Positions 9,043 to 18,611 of a stretch of 64,000 nt of DNA are shown here, in pieces. The notes beneath the pieces were generated by a model that saw only the letters and a program-made list of their open reading frames with translations, searched no databases and had not been told where the DNA came from. Positions within the stretch are counted from its first letter, which is position 1. Every line of letters begins with the position of its first letter. Origin of the DNA: Senegalia massiliensis (lineage in GTDB: Bacteria; Bacillota; Clostridia; Tissierellales; SIT17); contig NZ_LR130786.1 of assembly GCF_900626135.1 (NCBI RefSeq), positions 434,001 through 498,000 on the forward strand. The letters are read 5' to 3'. Both the position numbers and the translations under genes were made by a program.

Positions 9043-10335
9043 TCATAACTCATACTTATTTATCTTTCTATGCAAAGTATTCCTACCTATACCTAGTATT
9101 TTAGCAACTTTAGTTATATTCCTATCATTTTTTCTAAGCATATCTGTTATATAATTCTTTTCTAACTCTTCTAATGTCATATTTTTTTCTATTATAAAAT
9201 CTTTCTTTGTTTTTTCTATTTTATTCTCAAAATATTTGTTAGGTATATATTCTAAGTTTATTATAAGTTCTACAAAGTTTTCTAATTCTCGTATATTTCC
9301 AGGCCAGTTATAGTTAATTAAATAATCCATTTGAAATTTTGTGATTTTAACCTTTTTCTTATTTAATCTTCTTGAAATCTTGTCCATAAAATAGTCTATT
9401 AAAATTGGTATATCATCTTTTCTCTCTCTTAATGGTAAAATAGAAAGTGGTAATACATTTAGTCTATAAAATAAATCTTTTCTAAAATTACCTTTTTCTA
9501 CTTCTTTTTTTAAATCTTTATTACTTGCTGCTATTATTCTTACATCAACATATTCTTGATCTATAGATCCTATTCTAGTTACTATACCTTCTTCTATTAC
9601 TCTAAGTAATCTTGTTTGTAAATTAAAAGGCATTTCTCCTATTTCATCTAAAAAAATTGTACCTTTATCTGCTGACTTAAACTTGCCGATTTGTCCTGTT
9701 TTTTTAGCTCCTGTAAAAGCTCCTTCTACATAACCAAAAAGTTCTGATTCTATTAAGTTATCTGGTATTGCTGCTGAATTTATAGCTATAAAAGGTTTGT
9801 TTTTTCTATCGCTCATATTATGAATACTTTGAGCAAAAACTTCTTTTCCAGTACCTGTTTCTCCTGTTATAAGTATTGTGGATTTTGAATCAGAAATTTT
9901 CTTTGCAAATTCTATTTGACATTTAAATCTTTTATTGTTTCCAATTATTTTATCAAAAGTATATATTGCTTTATTTTCTTTTATTTTTTTATTTAATTTT
10001 CTCTTCTTTTTTATATCTTCAAATTTAAATAAAAAATCTTTGTTATCTAATTTATATATGGAAACCATGAAATGTATTTTATTTTTATCTGCATTTATTA
10101 ATACTTCTTCTCTTTCTATATTTTCTTTTTTATTTAATAAATCTCTAAAACTATAAAAACCTTCAAAAATATCATAAACTTTTTTTGAATTTAATTTTTC
10201 TTTGCTAAATCCAAATAAATTAAGTAATTCATCATTAAAAAACTTTATATTTCCGTCATCATCAGATATTATAATTGCATCTATAATGTTTTTTATAATA
10301 TTTTCAATATAATTATCATAGTACAATTTATTCAC
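9043..10335 (-). CDS. Sigma-54-dependent transcriptional activator with PAS sensor domain
   Basis: 430 aa in the usual order: an N-terminal PAS domain (about 10-110), an AAA+ domain with Walker A GETGTGKE (158-165), the sigma-54 contact loop GAFTGA (205-210) and Walker B GTIFLDEIGE (225-234), then a Fis-type helix-turn-helix at the C terminus (ITKVAKILGIGRNTLHRKI). GTG start with AAAGGG upstream. It lies 6 nt after the ThiF-like gene and may be the last gene of the molybdenum/formate dehydrogenase cluster. The fdh operon itself has a sigma-A promoter and I found no convincing -24/-12 element nearby, so its targets are unknown. Confidence 0.93.
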   Translation of the reverse strand: MNKLYYDNYIENIIKNIIDAIIISDDDGNIKFFNDELLNLFGFSKEKLNSKKVYDIFEGFYSFRDLLNKKENIEREEVLINADKNKIHFMVSIYKLDNKDFLFKFEDIKKKRKLNKKIKENKAIYTFDKIIGNNKRFKCQIEFAKKISDSKSTILITGETGTGKEVFAQSIHNMSDRKNKPFIAINSAAIPDNLIESELFGYVEGAFTGAKKTGQIGKFKSADKGTIFLDEIGEMPFNLQTRLLRVIEEGIVTRIGSIDQEYVDVRIIAASNKDLKKEVEKGNFRKDLFYRLNVLPLSILPLRERKDDIPILIDYFMDKISRRLNKKKVKITKFQMDYLINYNWPGNIRELENFVELIINLEYIPNKYFENKIEKTKKDFIIEKNMTLEELEKNYITDMLRKNDRNITKVAKILGIGRNTLHRKINKYEL

Positions 10336-10341
10336 TACCCT

Positions 10342-11007
10342 TTATAATATTTTTATTTTTTCTATATCCATTTCATTTGAATCTATTAATATTAATTCAT
10401 TTTCTCTATAATTATCAAATAAATATTTAAGTGATAAATTCACTTGAATGCTTGCTGTTATCATGCAAGTCATAGGTAAGTTTCCCAGTGATTCATTTTC
10501 CTTTGTATTATCTTTATATATTTTCTTAAATATTCTATTATCTTCTCTTGATAATGCTACTTGACCATAATATCCTCTTATTGCTCCATGTACTAATGGT
10601 AACTCTAATTTTTCACATATATATTCTAAATCAAACCTTGATTCTATAGAATCAAGACAATCAAATACTATATCTACCTCTTTGATTAAATTTATACTCT
10701 CTTTATCTAATTTGGTGCTATATGTTTTTAATACTACATCTTTCTCTATAGATATTGCTCTTTTTTCTGCAACTAAAGTCTTGTATTCACCTATATTTTC
10801 TTCTGTAGATAATACTTGCCTATTTAAATTAGATTCCTCAAATTTTCCTTTATCAATCAATATAAATTTTTTGACTCCAATTCTTAATAGATTTTCTAAT
10901 ACATATCCTCCAAGACCTCCAAGTCCAATTATAGCAACATTTAAATTATTTATTTGTGATTGTTCTTTATGACTTATTGATGAATGATTTCTAACATATC
11001 TTTCCAT
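10342..11007 (-). CDS. ThiF/MoeB-family sulfur-carrier adenylyltransferase
   Basis: 221 aa E1-like enzyme. The nucleotide-binding glycine motif (AIIGLGGLGGYVLENLLRIG, from about residue 29), the Asp that binds ribose (ILIDKGKFEESNLNRQ) and the DCLDS segment are typical of MoeB/ThiF/HesA proteins, which adenylate the C-terminal Gly-Gly of ThiS or MoaD. Its place between tupA and the end of the formate dehydrogenase cluster suggests molybdopterin synthesis (MoeB role), but thiamine or another sulfur carrier cannot be excluded because no moaD or thiS is in the window. It is shorter than MoeB (about 250) and the C-terminal CxxC zinc pair is not evident. Confidence 0.82.
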   Translation of the reverse strand: MERYVRNHSSISHKEQSQINNLNVAIIGLGGLGGYVLENLLRIGVKKFILIDKGKFEESNLNRQVLSTEENIGEYKTLVAEKRAISIEKDVVLKTYSTKLDKESINLIKEVDIVFDCLDSIESRFDLEYICEKLELPLVHGAIRGYYGQVALSREDNRIFKKIYKDNTKENESLGNLPMTCMITASIQVNLSLKYLFDNYRENELILIDSNEMDIEKIKIL

Positions 11008-11028
11008 ATAGTCACCTCAATTTGTATA

Positions 11029-11061
11029 ACTATAGGCTGATTAATTTAATCAGCCTATAGT
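11029..11061. repeat. 15-bp perfect inverted repeat between tupA and thiF/moeB-like gene
   Basis: Arms 11029-11043 and 11047-11061 are perfectly complementary with a 3-nt loop. On the minus strand, where both genes lie, the hairpin follows tupA but has no U-run, so it may be a weak terminator or mRNA-stabilising end rather than a strict stop. Confidence 0.5.
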
Positions 11062-11067
11062 GTATTA

Positions 11068-11949
11068 TTAATTAGCATTTGGCACAAATAAAGCCTGGCC
11101 ATATTCTTCTTTTCCATAATCTTTTATTAATTCTTGTGCTTCATCTGATAATATCCAATTAACAAACTCCATGGCACTTTCACTATCTATTTGATTATTC
11201 TTATCTGGATTTACTGGTATCACTCCATACTGATTGAAAAGATTAGAATCTCCTTCTACTATTATATCTAAATCAAGTGAATCTTTCATAGATAGATATG
11301 TGGCTCTATCAGTTAATGTGTAAGCTTGTTTTTCATCTGCTATTTTAAGTACATCTGCCATACCTGCCCCTGCTTCAATATACCAATTTCCTGCAGGATC
11401 AATCCCTGCATTCTCCCATATTTTCAGTTCTTTTTTATGAGTACCTGAATCATCACCTCGAGATACAAATTCAGATTCAGTTTCTTTTAATTTTTCAAGA
11501 GCTTTAGAGATATCTTCTGGATACTCTTCTTTTATGCCTGCTGGATCATCTTGAGAGCCAACAAGAATAAAGTCATTATACATTACATCATATCTTTCAG
11601 TACCATGTCCTTCTGCTACAAATTCTTCTTCTGAATCTTTAGCATGTACTAAAAGTACATCAGCTTCACCATCTTTTCCCATTTGTAAGGCTTTACCTGT
11701 TCCTACTGCAATTACATTTACTTCTATATTATTTGTATCAGTAAAATTTGGTAAAATATAATCTAATAGCCCTGAATCTCTTGTTGATGTCGTAGTTGCT
11801 AACTTAATAGGATCATTTTCCTTGCTAGATAATTCATCAGTTGCTTCATCTGTTGAAGCTTCTTCTTCTTGATTTTCAGTATTTGAACATCCAACTACTA
11901 ATGAAATACTCATAATCAAAACTAAAAATAACACTAATATTTTTTTCAA
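11068..11949 (-). CDS. tupA: Tungstate ABC transporter substrate-binding lipoprotein TupA
   Basis: 293 aa. A lipoprotein signal ends at LVVGC (Cys21), followed by an acidic linker and the TupA signature: TTTSTRDSGLLDYILPNF, VGTGKALQMGKDGEADVLLVH and MYNDFILVGSQDDPAG. TupA binds tungstate with high affinity and delivers it to TupB/TupC. It lies downstream of the formate dehydrogenase genes, which points to tungsten rather than molybdenum in that enzyme (inference). The permease and ATPase genes tupB and tupC are not in this window, so either they lie elsewhere or the binding protein uses another transporter. Confidence 0.93.
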   Translation of the reverse strand: MKKILVLFLVLIMSISLVVGCSNTENQEEEASTDEATDELSSKENDPIKLATTTSTRDSGLLDYILPNFTDTNNIEVNVIAVGTGKALQMGKDGEADVLLVHAKDSEEEFVAEGHGTERYDVMYNDFILVGSQDDPAGIKEEYPEDISKALEKLKETESEFVSRGDDSGTHKKELKIWENAGIDPAGNWYIEAGAGMADVLKIADEKQAYTLTDRATYLSMKDSLDLDIIVEGDSNLFNQYGVIPVNPDKNNQIDSESAMEFVNWILSDEAQELIKDYGKEEYGQALFVPNAN

Positions 11950-11968
11950 TTAAAACATCCCCTTTATC

Positions 11969-12754
11969 TTATTTTAAATTAAATATATCAAAATTAGAAT
12001 ATACATTTAATTTTTCTCCTCTTGCAAACCCTATTAATGTTATATTTAATTTATTTGCCATTTCTACTGAAAGACTTGTGGGAGCAGATCGAGATATTAT
12101 TGTAGAAATACCACCTTTTGCTACTTTTATTAATATTTCAGATGATATTCTTCCTGAGGTCAAGACAATTTTATTATTTAAATTAATATTTTCCATCATA
12201 GATCTACCAAGTATTTTGTCTAATGCATTATGCCTTCCTATATCTTCTTCAAAAAACAATATGTCATTTTTATCACATAAAGCTACACTATGCACTCCTC
12301 CAGTTTTTAAAAATAATTCTGATTTATGATTAAATTTTTTCACTAACTTTTTTATTTGATCTATTTTTATATCCATTTGTTTTTCAATTTTTTTTGACTT
12401 AAAACTATCTAATACATTATAAAATATAGTTCCTTTTCCACAACCTGATGTAATAGTTCTTTTTCCTCTAAGTTTTTCTATTAGCTCACTTCTATTTTCT
12501 ATATCTATATATATTAACCCATATTTTGAATTAAAACTTATATTTAATATATTCGACGTATCCTTTAAAATACCTTCTGAAAATAAAAATCCTATAGCTA
12601 ATTCTTTTACAGATTTCGGTGTACATAAAAGGGTTACAACTTCTTCGTAATTCACAAATATTGTAAGAGGATATTCTGTTATTAGAATATCCTCTTCTTT
12701 AGTTGTTTCTTCTCCTCTTATTTTCATTATGTTTATTTTTTTTATAACATTCAT
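11969..12754 (-). CDS. fdhD: Formate dehydrogenase accessory sulfurtransferase FdhD
   Basis: 261 aa. FdhD moves sulfur from a cysteine desulfurase to the molybdo/tungsto-bis-MGD cofactor before it is inserted in formate dehydrogenase. The sequence shows the family's SGCGKG loop, whose Cys is the likely sulfur carrier (many Firmicutes have a single Cys here instead of CxxC), the FLKTGGVHSVALC segment and EDIGRHNALDKILG. I chose the ATG at 12754, which has GGAG upstream, over an in-frame codon at 12775 that would overlap mobA. It begins just after mobA in the same operon. Confidence 0.93.
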   Translation of the reverse strand: MNVIKKINIMKIRGEETTKEEDILITEYPLTIFVNYEEVVTLLCTPKSVKELAIGFLFSEGILKDTSNILNISFNSKYGLIYIDIENRSELIEKLRGKRTITSGCGKGTIFYNVLDSFKSKKIEKQMDIKIDQIKKLVKKFNHKSELFLKTGGVHSVALCDKNDILFFEEDIGRHNALDKILGRSMMENINLNNKIVLTSGRISSEILIKVAKGGISTIISRSAPTSLSVEMANKLNITLIGFARGEKLNVYSNFDIFNLK

Positions 12755-12755
12755 A

Positions 12756-13355
12756 TTAAACACTCCATTTTTCATTTTCTAAATATAAATTCAAATCTTC
12801 TTTTGTATTTATATTTAAAAACATATCCCAATTTGGACTAAATTTTCTTGCTTCTTTTTCTTTTATATATAATATATTTAATTTCTTAGCTAATGAATTA
12901 ATTGAACGCATTTTTGTCTGTAAATGCTTTTCTATATCACTAATTATTTCTTTAGAATAAAAACTACTAAATGGTTCTATATGATTGTCATACTCTGTTA
13001 TACAACCTATTTCATTTGTTATTTTTTCTCTCATATATGTGATATATTTTATATTTATATTTGGCATATCACAGGCTACTACAAAACTATATTTAGAACT
13101 TGCTTCTATTAATCCTACATGAATTCCTGCAAGTGGTCCAACATTTTTAATTTTATCTGTAGTTACTTTAGCCTTAAACCCTATATAATCTTTAGGTTTA
13201 TTTGTAACTATAATTATTTCATCAAATTCATTTTTAAGCTTTGATATTAAGGAATTCATAAGCCTTCTATTGTCAATTTTTAAAAATTGTTTATCAAAAC
13301 CCATTCTAGAACTTTTTCCCCCTGCAAGTATTATAGCAGTACCAAATTTTTTCAT
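12756..13355 (-). CDS. mobA: Molybdenum cofactor guanylyltransferase MobA
   Basis: 199 aa nucleotidyltransferase. The N-terminal signature LAGGKSSRMGFDKQFLKI binds GTP, and VVACDMPNI provides the metal-binding Asp. MobA adds GMP to molybdopterin to make the bis-MGD cofactor that formate dehydrogenases need. Its ATG overlaps the fdhA stop by 4 nt (ATGA), so it is translationally coupled to the enzyme whose cofactor it completes, and fdhD follows at once. Confidence 0.93.
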   Translation of the reverse strand: MKKFGTAIILAGGKSSRMGFDKQFLKIDNRRLMNSLISKLKNEFDEIIIVTNKPKDYIGFKAKVTTDKIKNVGPLAGIHVGLIEASSKYSFVVACDMPNINIKYITYMREKITNEIGCITEYDNHIEPFSSFYSKEIISDIEKHLQTKMRSINSLAKKLNILYIKEKEARKFSPNWDMFLNINTKEDLNLYLENEKWSV

Positions 13356-16051
13356 GAAATCACCTTTTCTTCATTACTAGCCTTTTCTAAATTTACTGCT
13401 GCTACTTTTAATTCTGGTATTTTTGCAATATCATCATATACTGGATTTGTAAGATAATTTACGGCTCCATCTGCAAAATGAAAAGGCATAAATAATATAT
13501 CTTCTCCTACTATATTTGTAACTTTTGTAGTAGTGAAAATTTCTCCACGTCTTGAAGTGAGTTTTACTCTATCTCCATCAGAAAGATTTAATTTTTTAGC
13601 TGTAACTTCATTTATTTCTACATAAGATGAAGGGGCTATTTTGTTAAGTCCTTCTACACGTCCTGTCATTGTCCTAGTATGATAATGATATAATATTCTA
13701 CCTGTTGTAAGTGTAAAGGGATAATTACTATCAGCTACTTCATCACTTTCTACATATTCTACTGGAATGAACAATCCTTTACCACGAGCTATAGATTTTT
13801 CATGTAAGAATTTAGTACCTGGATGATTTTCATCTAAACATGGCCATTGTAAATTTTCTTTTTCAAGCCTCTTATAACTTATCCCTCCATATTGTGGTGT
13901 AACTTTAGCTATTTCATCCATTATATCTGATGTATTCTTATACCAAGTATCATATCCTAAGATATTCATAATTTCCATTAGTATCTTCCAATCTGGTTTT
14001 GAATCACCAACTGAATCTATTGCTTTTCTTACTCTTTGTACTTTTCTTTCTGTATTTGTAAATGTACCTTCTTTTTCTGCAAATGATGCTGCAGGAAGAA
14101 CTACATCTGCATATTCTGCTGTTTCTGTAAAAAATATATCCTGAACTACTAAAAAATCTAATTTGCCCAATGCTTTTTTAATATGATTTATATCTGGGTC
14201 TGATACCATAGGATTCTCTCCCATTATATACATGAATTTAACTTTGCCTTCTTCAGCACCATGCATCATTTCTGGAATTGTAAGTCCTACTTCTTTAGAT
14301 AATTTAACTCCCCAAGCTTCTTCAAACTTTTCATTTACTGTATCTTTAAATACTTTTTGATATCCTGGTAAATCAGCTGGAAGTCCTCCCATATCGCAAG
14401 CACCTTGAACGTTATTTTGCCCTCTTAGAGGATTTACTCCTGCAAATTCCTTTCCTACATTTCCACACATTAAAGCAAGGTTTGATACACTCATTACACC
14501 ATTTGTTCCAGTAGAATGTTGAGTTATGCCCATTGCATAATATATTCCTGCTCTATTAGATTTCGCATAAATTCTAGCTGCCTTTATTATATCTTCTTTA
14601 TTTACTCCACAAATTTTAGCTACTTTTTCTGGAGTATAATTTTTGACTACTTCTTTTACTAATTCAAATTTTTCTGTTCTTTCTTCTATATATTCTCTAT
14701 CATATAATTTTTCTTTTACTATTACATTCATCATTCCATTTAATATAGCTATATTTGTACCAGGTTTTATTTGTAAAAACACATCTGCATCTTTTGCAAG
14801 AGGTATTTCTCTTGGATCAGCTACTATTAATTTAGCACCTTTTCTTTTATTTTGTCTCATCATAGCTCCTATTACTGGATGATTTTCTGTAGTATTTGAA
14901 CCTATTACAAACATACAATCTGTATTTTTTACTTCCTGAACTGAATTTGTCATAGCTCCACTTCCAAGTGTAGTTGCAAGACCTGCAACTGTTGAAGAAT
15001 GTCAGAGACGTGCACAATGATCGACATTATTTGTACCTATTACTGCACGAAATAATTTTTGAAAAAGATAATTCTCTTCGTTTGTACACCTTGCTGATGT
15101 AAGTCCTGCGAAGGAATCACTACCAAATTCATCTTTTATCTTATTTGCTTTTTCTCTTATAAGTTTATAGGCTTCATTCCAACTTGCTTCTCTAAACTCC
15201 CCATTTTCTTTTATAAGTGGAGTTTTAAGTCTATCTTTATGATTTATAAATTTATATGCAAATTTCCCCTTTACACATAAAAGGCCATCATTTGGCCCAT
15301 TATCAAATACAGGATTGGCACCAAGTACTTTGTTATCCTTTACAGTTAAATCTAATTGACAACCTACTCCACAATATGAACAAGTAGTTCTTACTTTTTT
15401 AGTTTCCCAATGTCTAAACTTTTCAAGCTTTTTAGGTAAAAGTGCCCCTACTGGACATACTGATACACAATTACCACAAGATACACATGATGATTTATCA
15501 AGTTTCTTATCAAATGGTGCTACTATCTTTGTAGAAAACCCTCTGTTTTCATATCCTATTGCGTCAGTACATTGAAGTTCATTACACACTCTTACACATT
15601 TTCCACAGAGAATACATTTATTTGGGTCATAAGTATAAAAAGGATTACTGCTATCTAATTTTTCATTACTTTTTTCTCCTATATATGATCCGTCTTCTAA
15701 GTCATACTCATAGGCAAGATTTTGTAAGTTACAATCACCTGATTTTTCACAATTCAAACATTCCATAGGGTGGTTTGAAAGTAATAAATCTAATACTTCA
15801 CGTCTTGCATCCATTACCTTCTCGTTAGAAGTAGATATTTCCATTCCACTTCTAACTTTAGTAGAACAAGCAGTTTGTAAGTTTTTCTTTCCCTTTATTT
15901 CAACAAGACACATCCTACACGCAGCATGAGGTTCTAACCTTTGATCATGACATAATGTAGGTATATTTATGTCTATATTTTTACATATTTCTAAAATAGT
16001 TTTCCCTTCCTCTACTTCATAGGTGTTACCATCAACTAAAATATTAATCAT
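13352..16051 (-). CDS. fdhA: Selenocysteine-containing formate dehydrogenase catalytic subunit FdhA (read through TGA)
   Basis: One 899-residue selenoprotein with Sec350 encoded by TGA at 15002-15004, in the conserved context NVDHCARL-U-HSSTVAGLA. From the N terminus: a [2Fe-2S] domain (Cys34, 45, 48, 62), a His-Cys cluster (H94, C98, C101, C107), two ferredoxin [4Fe-4S] motifs, the [4Fe-4S] motif leading the molybdopterin part (C224, C227, C231, C259), the bis-MGD oxidoreductase core and a C-terminal cofactor-binding domain. It oxidises formate or reduces CO2. The start at 16051 (AAAGGTG upstream) is preferred to 16069; it overlaps the previous gene by 8 nt. Automated callers would split it into two genes at the TGA. 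Confidence 0.95.
14972..14990 (-). promoter_or_regulatory. Bacterial SECIS element for fdhA
   Basis: Perfect 7-bp stem (AGTTGCA / TGCAACT) with a GGTCT loop, beginning 11 nt after the TGA. The apical part GCAGGTCT and the 11-nt spacing match the well-studied E. coli fdhF SECIS, which binds SelB through the loop G and U. Confidence 0.92.
15002..15004 (-). other. In-frame TGA selenocysteine codon of fdhA
   Basis: TGA lies where homologues have Cys or Sec in the formate dehydrogenase active site, flanked on both sides by conserved sequence in one frame and followed by the SECIS hairpin. Sec coordinates the molybdenum or tungsten. Confidence 0.95.
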
Positions 16052-17003
16052 TTTTATCACCTTTAACATTTTTTTCTTCTAATTTATTTATTTTATCTAT
16101 TACACTATTAAGTCCTAGTGCACTTATCCAATTGGATTCAACAAATTTTCCATCTATTTTTCTATAAGGAATTTCAGGGTTTTCCAAATATTTAAGTTCA
16201 GTCATAAGCCTTCCTGTTAAACATAAAGGTCTATCATTTGATGATGATTTAGCTCTCACTGCAATATTTTTTCCTTTTGTAGATAAAACATCATATTCAC
16301 AACCATATGAGCATGATTTACATACAACAGTTCTAACTTCTGAATCCCATACTCTTACTTTCCCTTTTAACCTTTTATCTATTAATGCTCCTGTAGGACA
16401 AACAGTTACACATCTATTACATGATACACATTTTGATTCTTCAAATGTTTGATTTAAGTCTGCTACAATCTTAGTATCATATCCTCTATCTGCGAATGCC
16501 AAAACTTGTCTCTCTTCTTTTATTTGATTACATGTTCTAACACATTTCCCACAAAGTATACATTTACTATTATCTTTAAATATATATGGACTAGAAATGT
16601 CATATAATTTTGGTCTCATTTCTCCATCATGTTGTCTAAATTTAACATCATACCTATATGAATATTCTTGAAGCAAACATTCACCTGCTTTTTGACATGT
16701 TAAACAATCATTTGGATGACTATCTAATAATAATTGTAATATCTCTCTTCGTATCTTTGTTAATTTTTCGGTTTCTGTATAAACTACCATCCCTTCCTTT
16801 ATTTTTGTAGAACATGAAGTTTTAAGTTTATTTGTTCCTTCAATTTCCACCAAACATAATCTACATGCTGATACTATTTCTAAATTAGGATCATAACATA
16901 ATGCTGGTATTTTTATGCCTACCTTTTTAGCTGCATCCATTATTGTAAAATTTGAAGGAACAGTTATGTTATTTCCATCTATTGTAAGTGTAACTTTTTT
17001 CAT
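16044..17003 (-). CDS. NuoG-like iron-sulfur subunit of bifurcating-type formate dehydrogenase
   Basis: 319 aa with the same N-terminal cluster set as FdhA: [2Fe-2S] (C36, C47, C50, C64), His-Cys cluster (H97, C100, C103, C109), two ferredoxin motifs (C148-158 and C192-202), and a further four-Cys motif (C228, C231, C235, C261) that normally opens the molybdopterin domain. The protein then stops, so it looks like an FdhA paralogue that kept only the electron-transfer part. It should wire electrons between FdhA and the NuoF/NuoE-like subunits. AGGGGGAGC precedes the ATG; 11 nt separate it from the NuoF-like gene. The exact complex nomenclature is uncertain. Confidence 0.85.
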   Translation of the reverse strand: MKKVTLTIDGNNITVPSNFTIMDAAKKVGIKIPALCYDPNLEIVSACRLCLVEIEGTNKLKTSCSTKIKEGMVVYTETEKLTKIRREILQLLLDSHPNDCLTCQKAGECLLQEYSYRYDVKFRQHDGEMRPKLYDISSPYIFKDNSKCILCGKCVRTCNQIKEERQVLAFADRGYDTKIVADLNQTFEESKCVSCNRCVTVCPTGALIDKRLKGKVRVWDSEVRTVVCKSCSYGCEYDVLSTKGKNIAVRAKSSSNDRPLCLTGRLMTELKYLENPEIPYRKIDGKFVESNWISALGLNSVIDKINKLEEKNVKGDKND

Positions 17004-17014
17004 TTAAGCTCCCC

Positions 17015-18595
17015 CTAACCTTTAACTACTGCATTTACTGGACACACTTCATAACATGAACCACATTTTATACATAGATCTTGATCTATTTCATGTATTT
17101 CTTTTCTTTCTCCACTTATACAATTAACAGGACATTTTCTAGCACATGAAGTACATCCTATACATTTATCTGTTATAGTGTACTTCATTAATTCACTACA
17201 CCTTCCTGCTGGACACCTTTTATCCATTATATGGGATAAATATTCATCTCTAAAAAATTTCAAAGTACTTACAACTGGATTCCCAGCAGTTTGTCCTAAT
17301 CCACATAATGAAGCTGCACTCATTGTATTTGCTAAACTTTCTAACCTTTCAATATCTTCTCTTGTACCTTTTCCCTTAGTTATTCTATCTAATATTTCAT
17401 ACATTCTCTTTGTTCCTTCTCTACAAGGAACACACTTTCCACATGATTCATCTACTGTGAAATCTAAGAAAAATTTAGCTATATCAACCATACAGTCATC
17501 TTCATCCATTACAACCATTCCACCAGACCCCATTATAGACCCAATCATTGCAAGTGATTCAAAATCTACTGAAGTATCAAATAAATGTTCGGGTATACAA
17601 CCTCCTGATGGACCACCTGTTTGAATAGCTTTTATTTTTTTATCATCTATAGTACCACCTGATAACTCATCTATAATTTCATTTAATGTTGTACCCATAG
17701 CCACTTCAATAAGACCTGCATTCTTTACTTTACCTACAAGTGCAAAAACTTTTGTGCCAGGTGATTTTTCAGTTCCTATATTTTTGAACCAATCTACACC
17801 TTTTCTAAATATTACAGGAATATTTGCAAACGTTTCTACGTTGTTTATAATTGTAGGTTTTTGCCATAATCCTTTATGAGCTGTTCTATATACTTTAGTT
17901 CTAGGCATACCTCTTTTTCCTTCAATTGATTCCATAAGTGCAGTACCCTCTCCACATACAAATGCACCTGAACCAAGTCGTAATTCAATATCAAAATCAA
18001 ATTCTGTTCCTAATATATTTTTTCCTAATAGTCCATATTCTTTTGCTTGAGATATAGCTTTTTTTAACATATCAACTGCCTTTGGATATTCAGCTCGTAC
18101 ATATATAAATCCTTGATCTGATCCTATAGAATAGCCAGCTATAGCCATGGCTTCTAATACAGAATGAGGATCTTTTTCTAATATACTTCTATCCATAAAA
18201 GCCCCTGGATCCCCTTCATCAGCATTACAAATTATATATTTTTTGTCAGAGTCATATTTATATGCTGTTTCCCATTTTATACCTGTAGGAAAACCTGCTC
18301 CTCCACGACCTCTAAGACCTGATTTTTTCAATTCTTCTATAACATCTAAAGGCCTCATATTATGTAATATTTCTGATAATGCAAAATATCCTTCTAACGC
18401 AATATATTCATCAATATTATTTGGATCAATAATATCGCAATTTTTAAGAGCAATCCTTATTTGCTTTTCATAATAATCTCCTTTTAACTTTATTTCTTGA
18501 TTATTTATTATATAATTATTTGTTTTTTCTAATCTGTCTACAAGTTTAGATCTTATATTATCTTTAATATCTTTTAATTTTTCCATAGTAATCAT
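17015..18595 (-). CDS. nuoF: NuoF-like NADH-binding flavoprotein subunit (HydB/HndC type)
   Basis: 526 aa. The NADH/FMN fold has RGRGGAGFPTG and GEGTALMESIEGKRGMPR, the soluble-ligand-binding domain follows, then the [4Fe-4S] motif ESCGKCVPCREGTKRM. A C-terminal pair of ferredoxin motifs (CIGCTSCARKCPVNC and CIKCGSCYEVCP) is the extended form found in bifurcating hydrogenases and NAD-dependent formate dehydrogenases, not in complex I. It passes electrons between NAD(H), ferredoxin and the Fe-S chain to FdhA. The ATG at 18595 has GGGGGG 7 nt upstream; an upstream in-frame TTG at 18610 does not. It is 16 nt from the NuoE-like gene. Confidence 0.92.
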   Translation of the reverse strand: MITMEKLKDIKDNIRSKLVDRLEKTNNYIINNQEIKLKGDYYEKQIRIALKNCDIIDPNNIDEYIALEGYFALSEILHNMRPLDVIEELKKSGLRGRGGAGFPTGIKWETAYKYDSDKKYIICNADEGDPGAFMDRSILEKDPHSVLEAMAIAGYSIGSDQGFIYVRAEYPKAVDMLKKAISQAKEYGLLGKNILGTEFDFDIELRLGSGAFVCGEGTALMESIEGKRGMPRTKVYRTAHKGLWQKPTIINNVETFANIPVIFRKGVDWFKNIGTEKSPGTKVFALVGKVKNAGLIEVAMGTTLNEIIDELSGGTIDDKKIKAIQTGGPSGGCIPEHLFDTSVDFESLAMIGSIMGSGGMVVMDEDDCMVDIAKFFLDFTVDESCGKCVPCREGTKRMYEILDRITKGKGTREDIERLESLANTMSAASLCGLGQTAGNPVVSTLKFFRDEYLSHIMDKRCPAGRCSELMKYTITDKCIGCTSCARKCPVNCISGERKEIHEIDQDLCIKCGSCYEVCPVNAVVKG

Positions 18596-18611
18596 ATTTG
18601 TTCCCCCCAAT

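Noticed and set aside
13352-16051. fdhA as two genes or a pseudogene because of an internal TGA
   Set aside because: Conserved sequence continues in the same frame on both sides, the TGA is at the known Sec position and a SECIS hairpin follows at the correct distance.
17178-17624. Plus-strand open frame of 148 codons opposite the nuoF-like gene
   Set aside because: It is an antisense shadow: no ribosome site and no sensible protein, while the minus strand encodes a clear NuoF.
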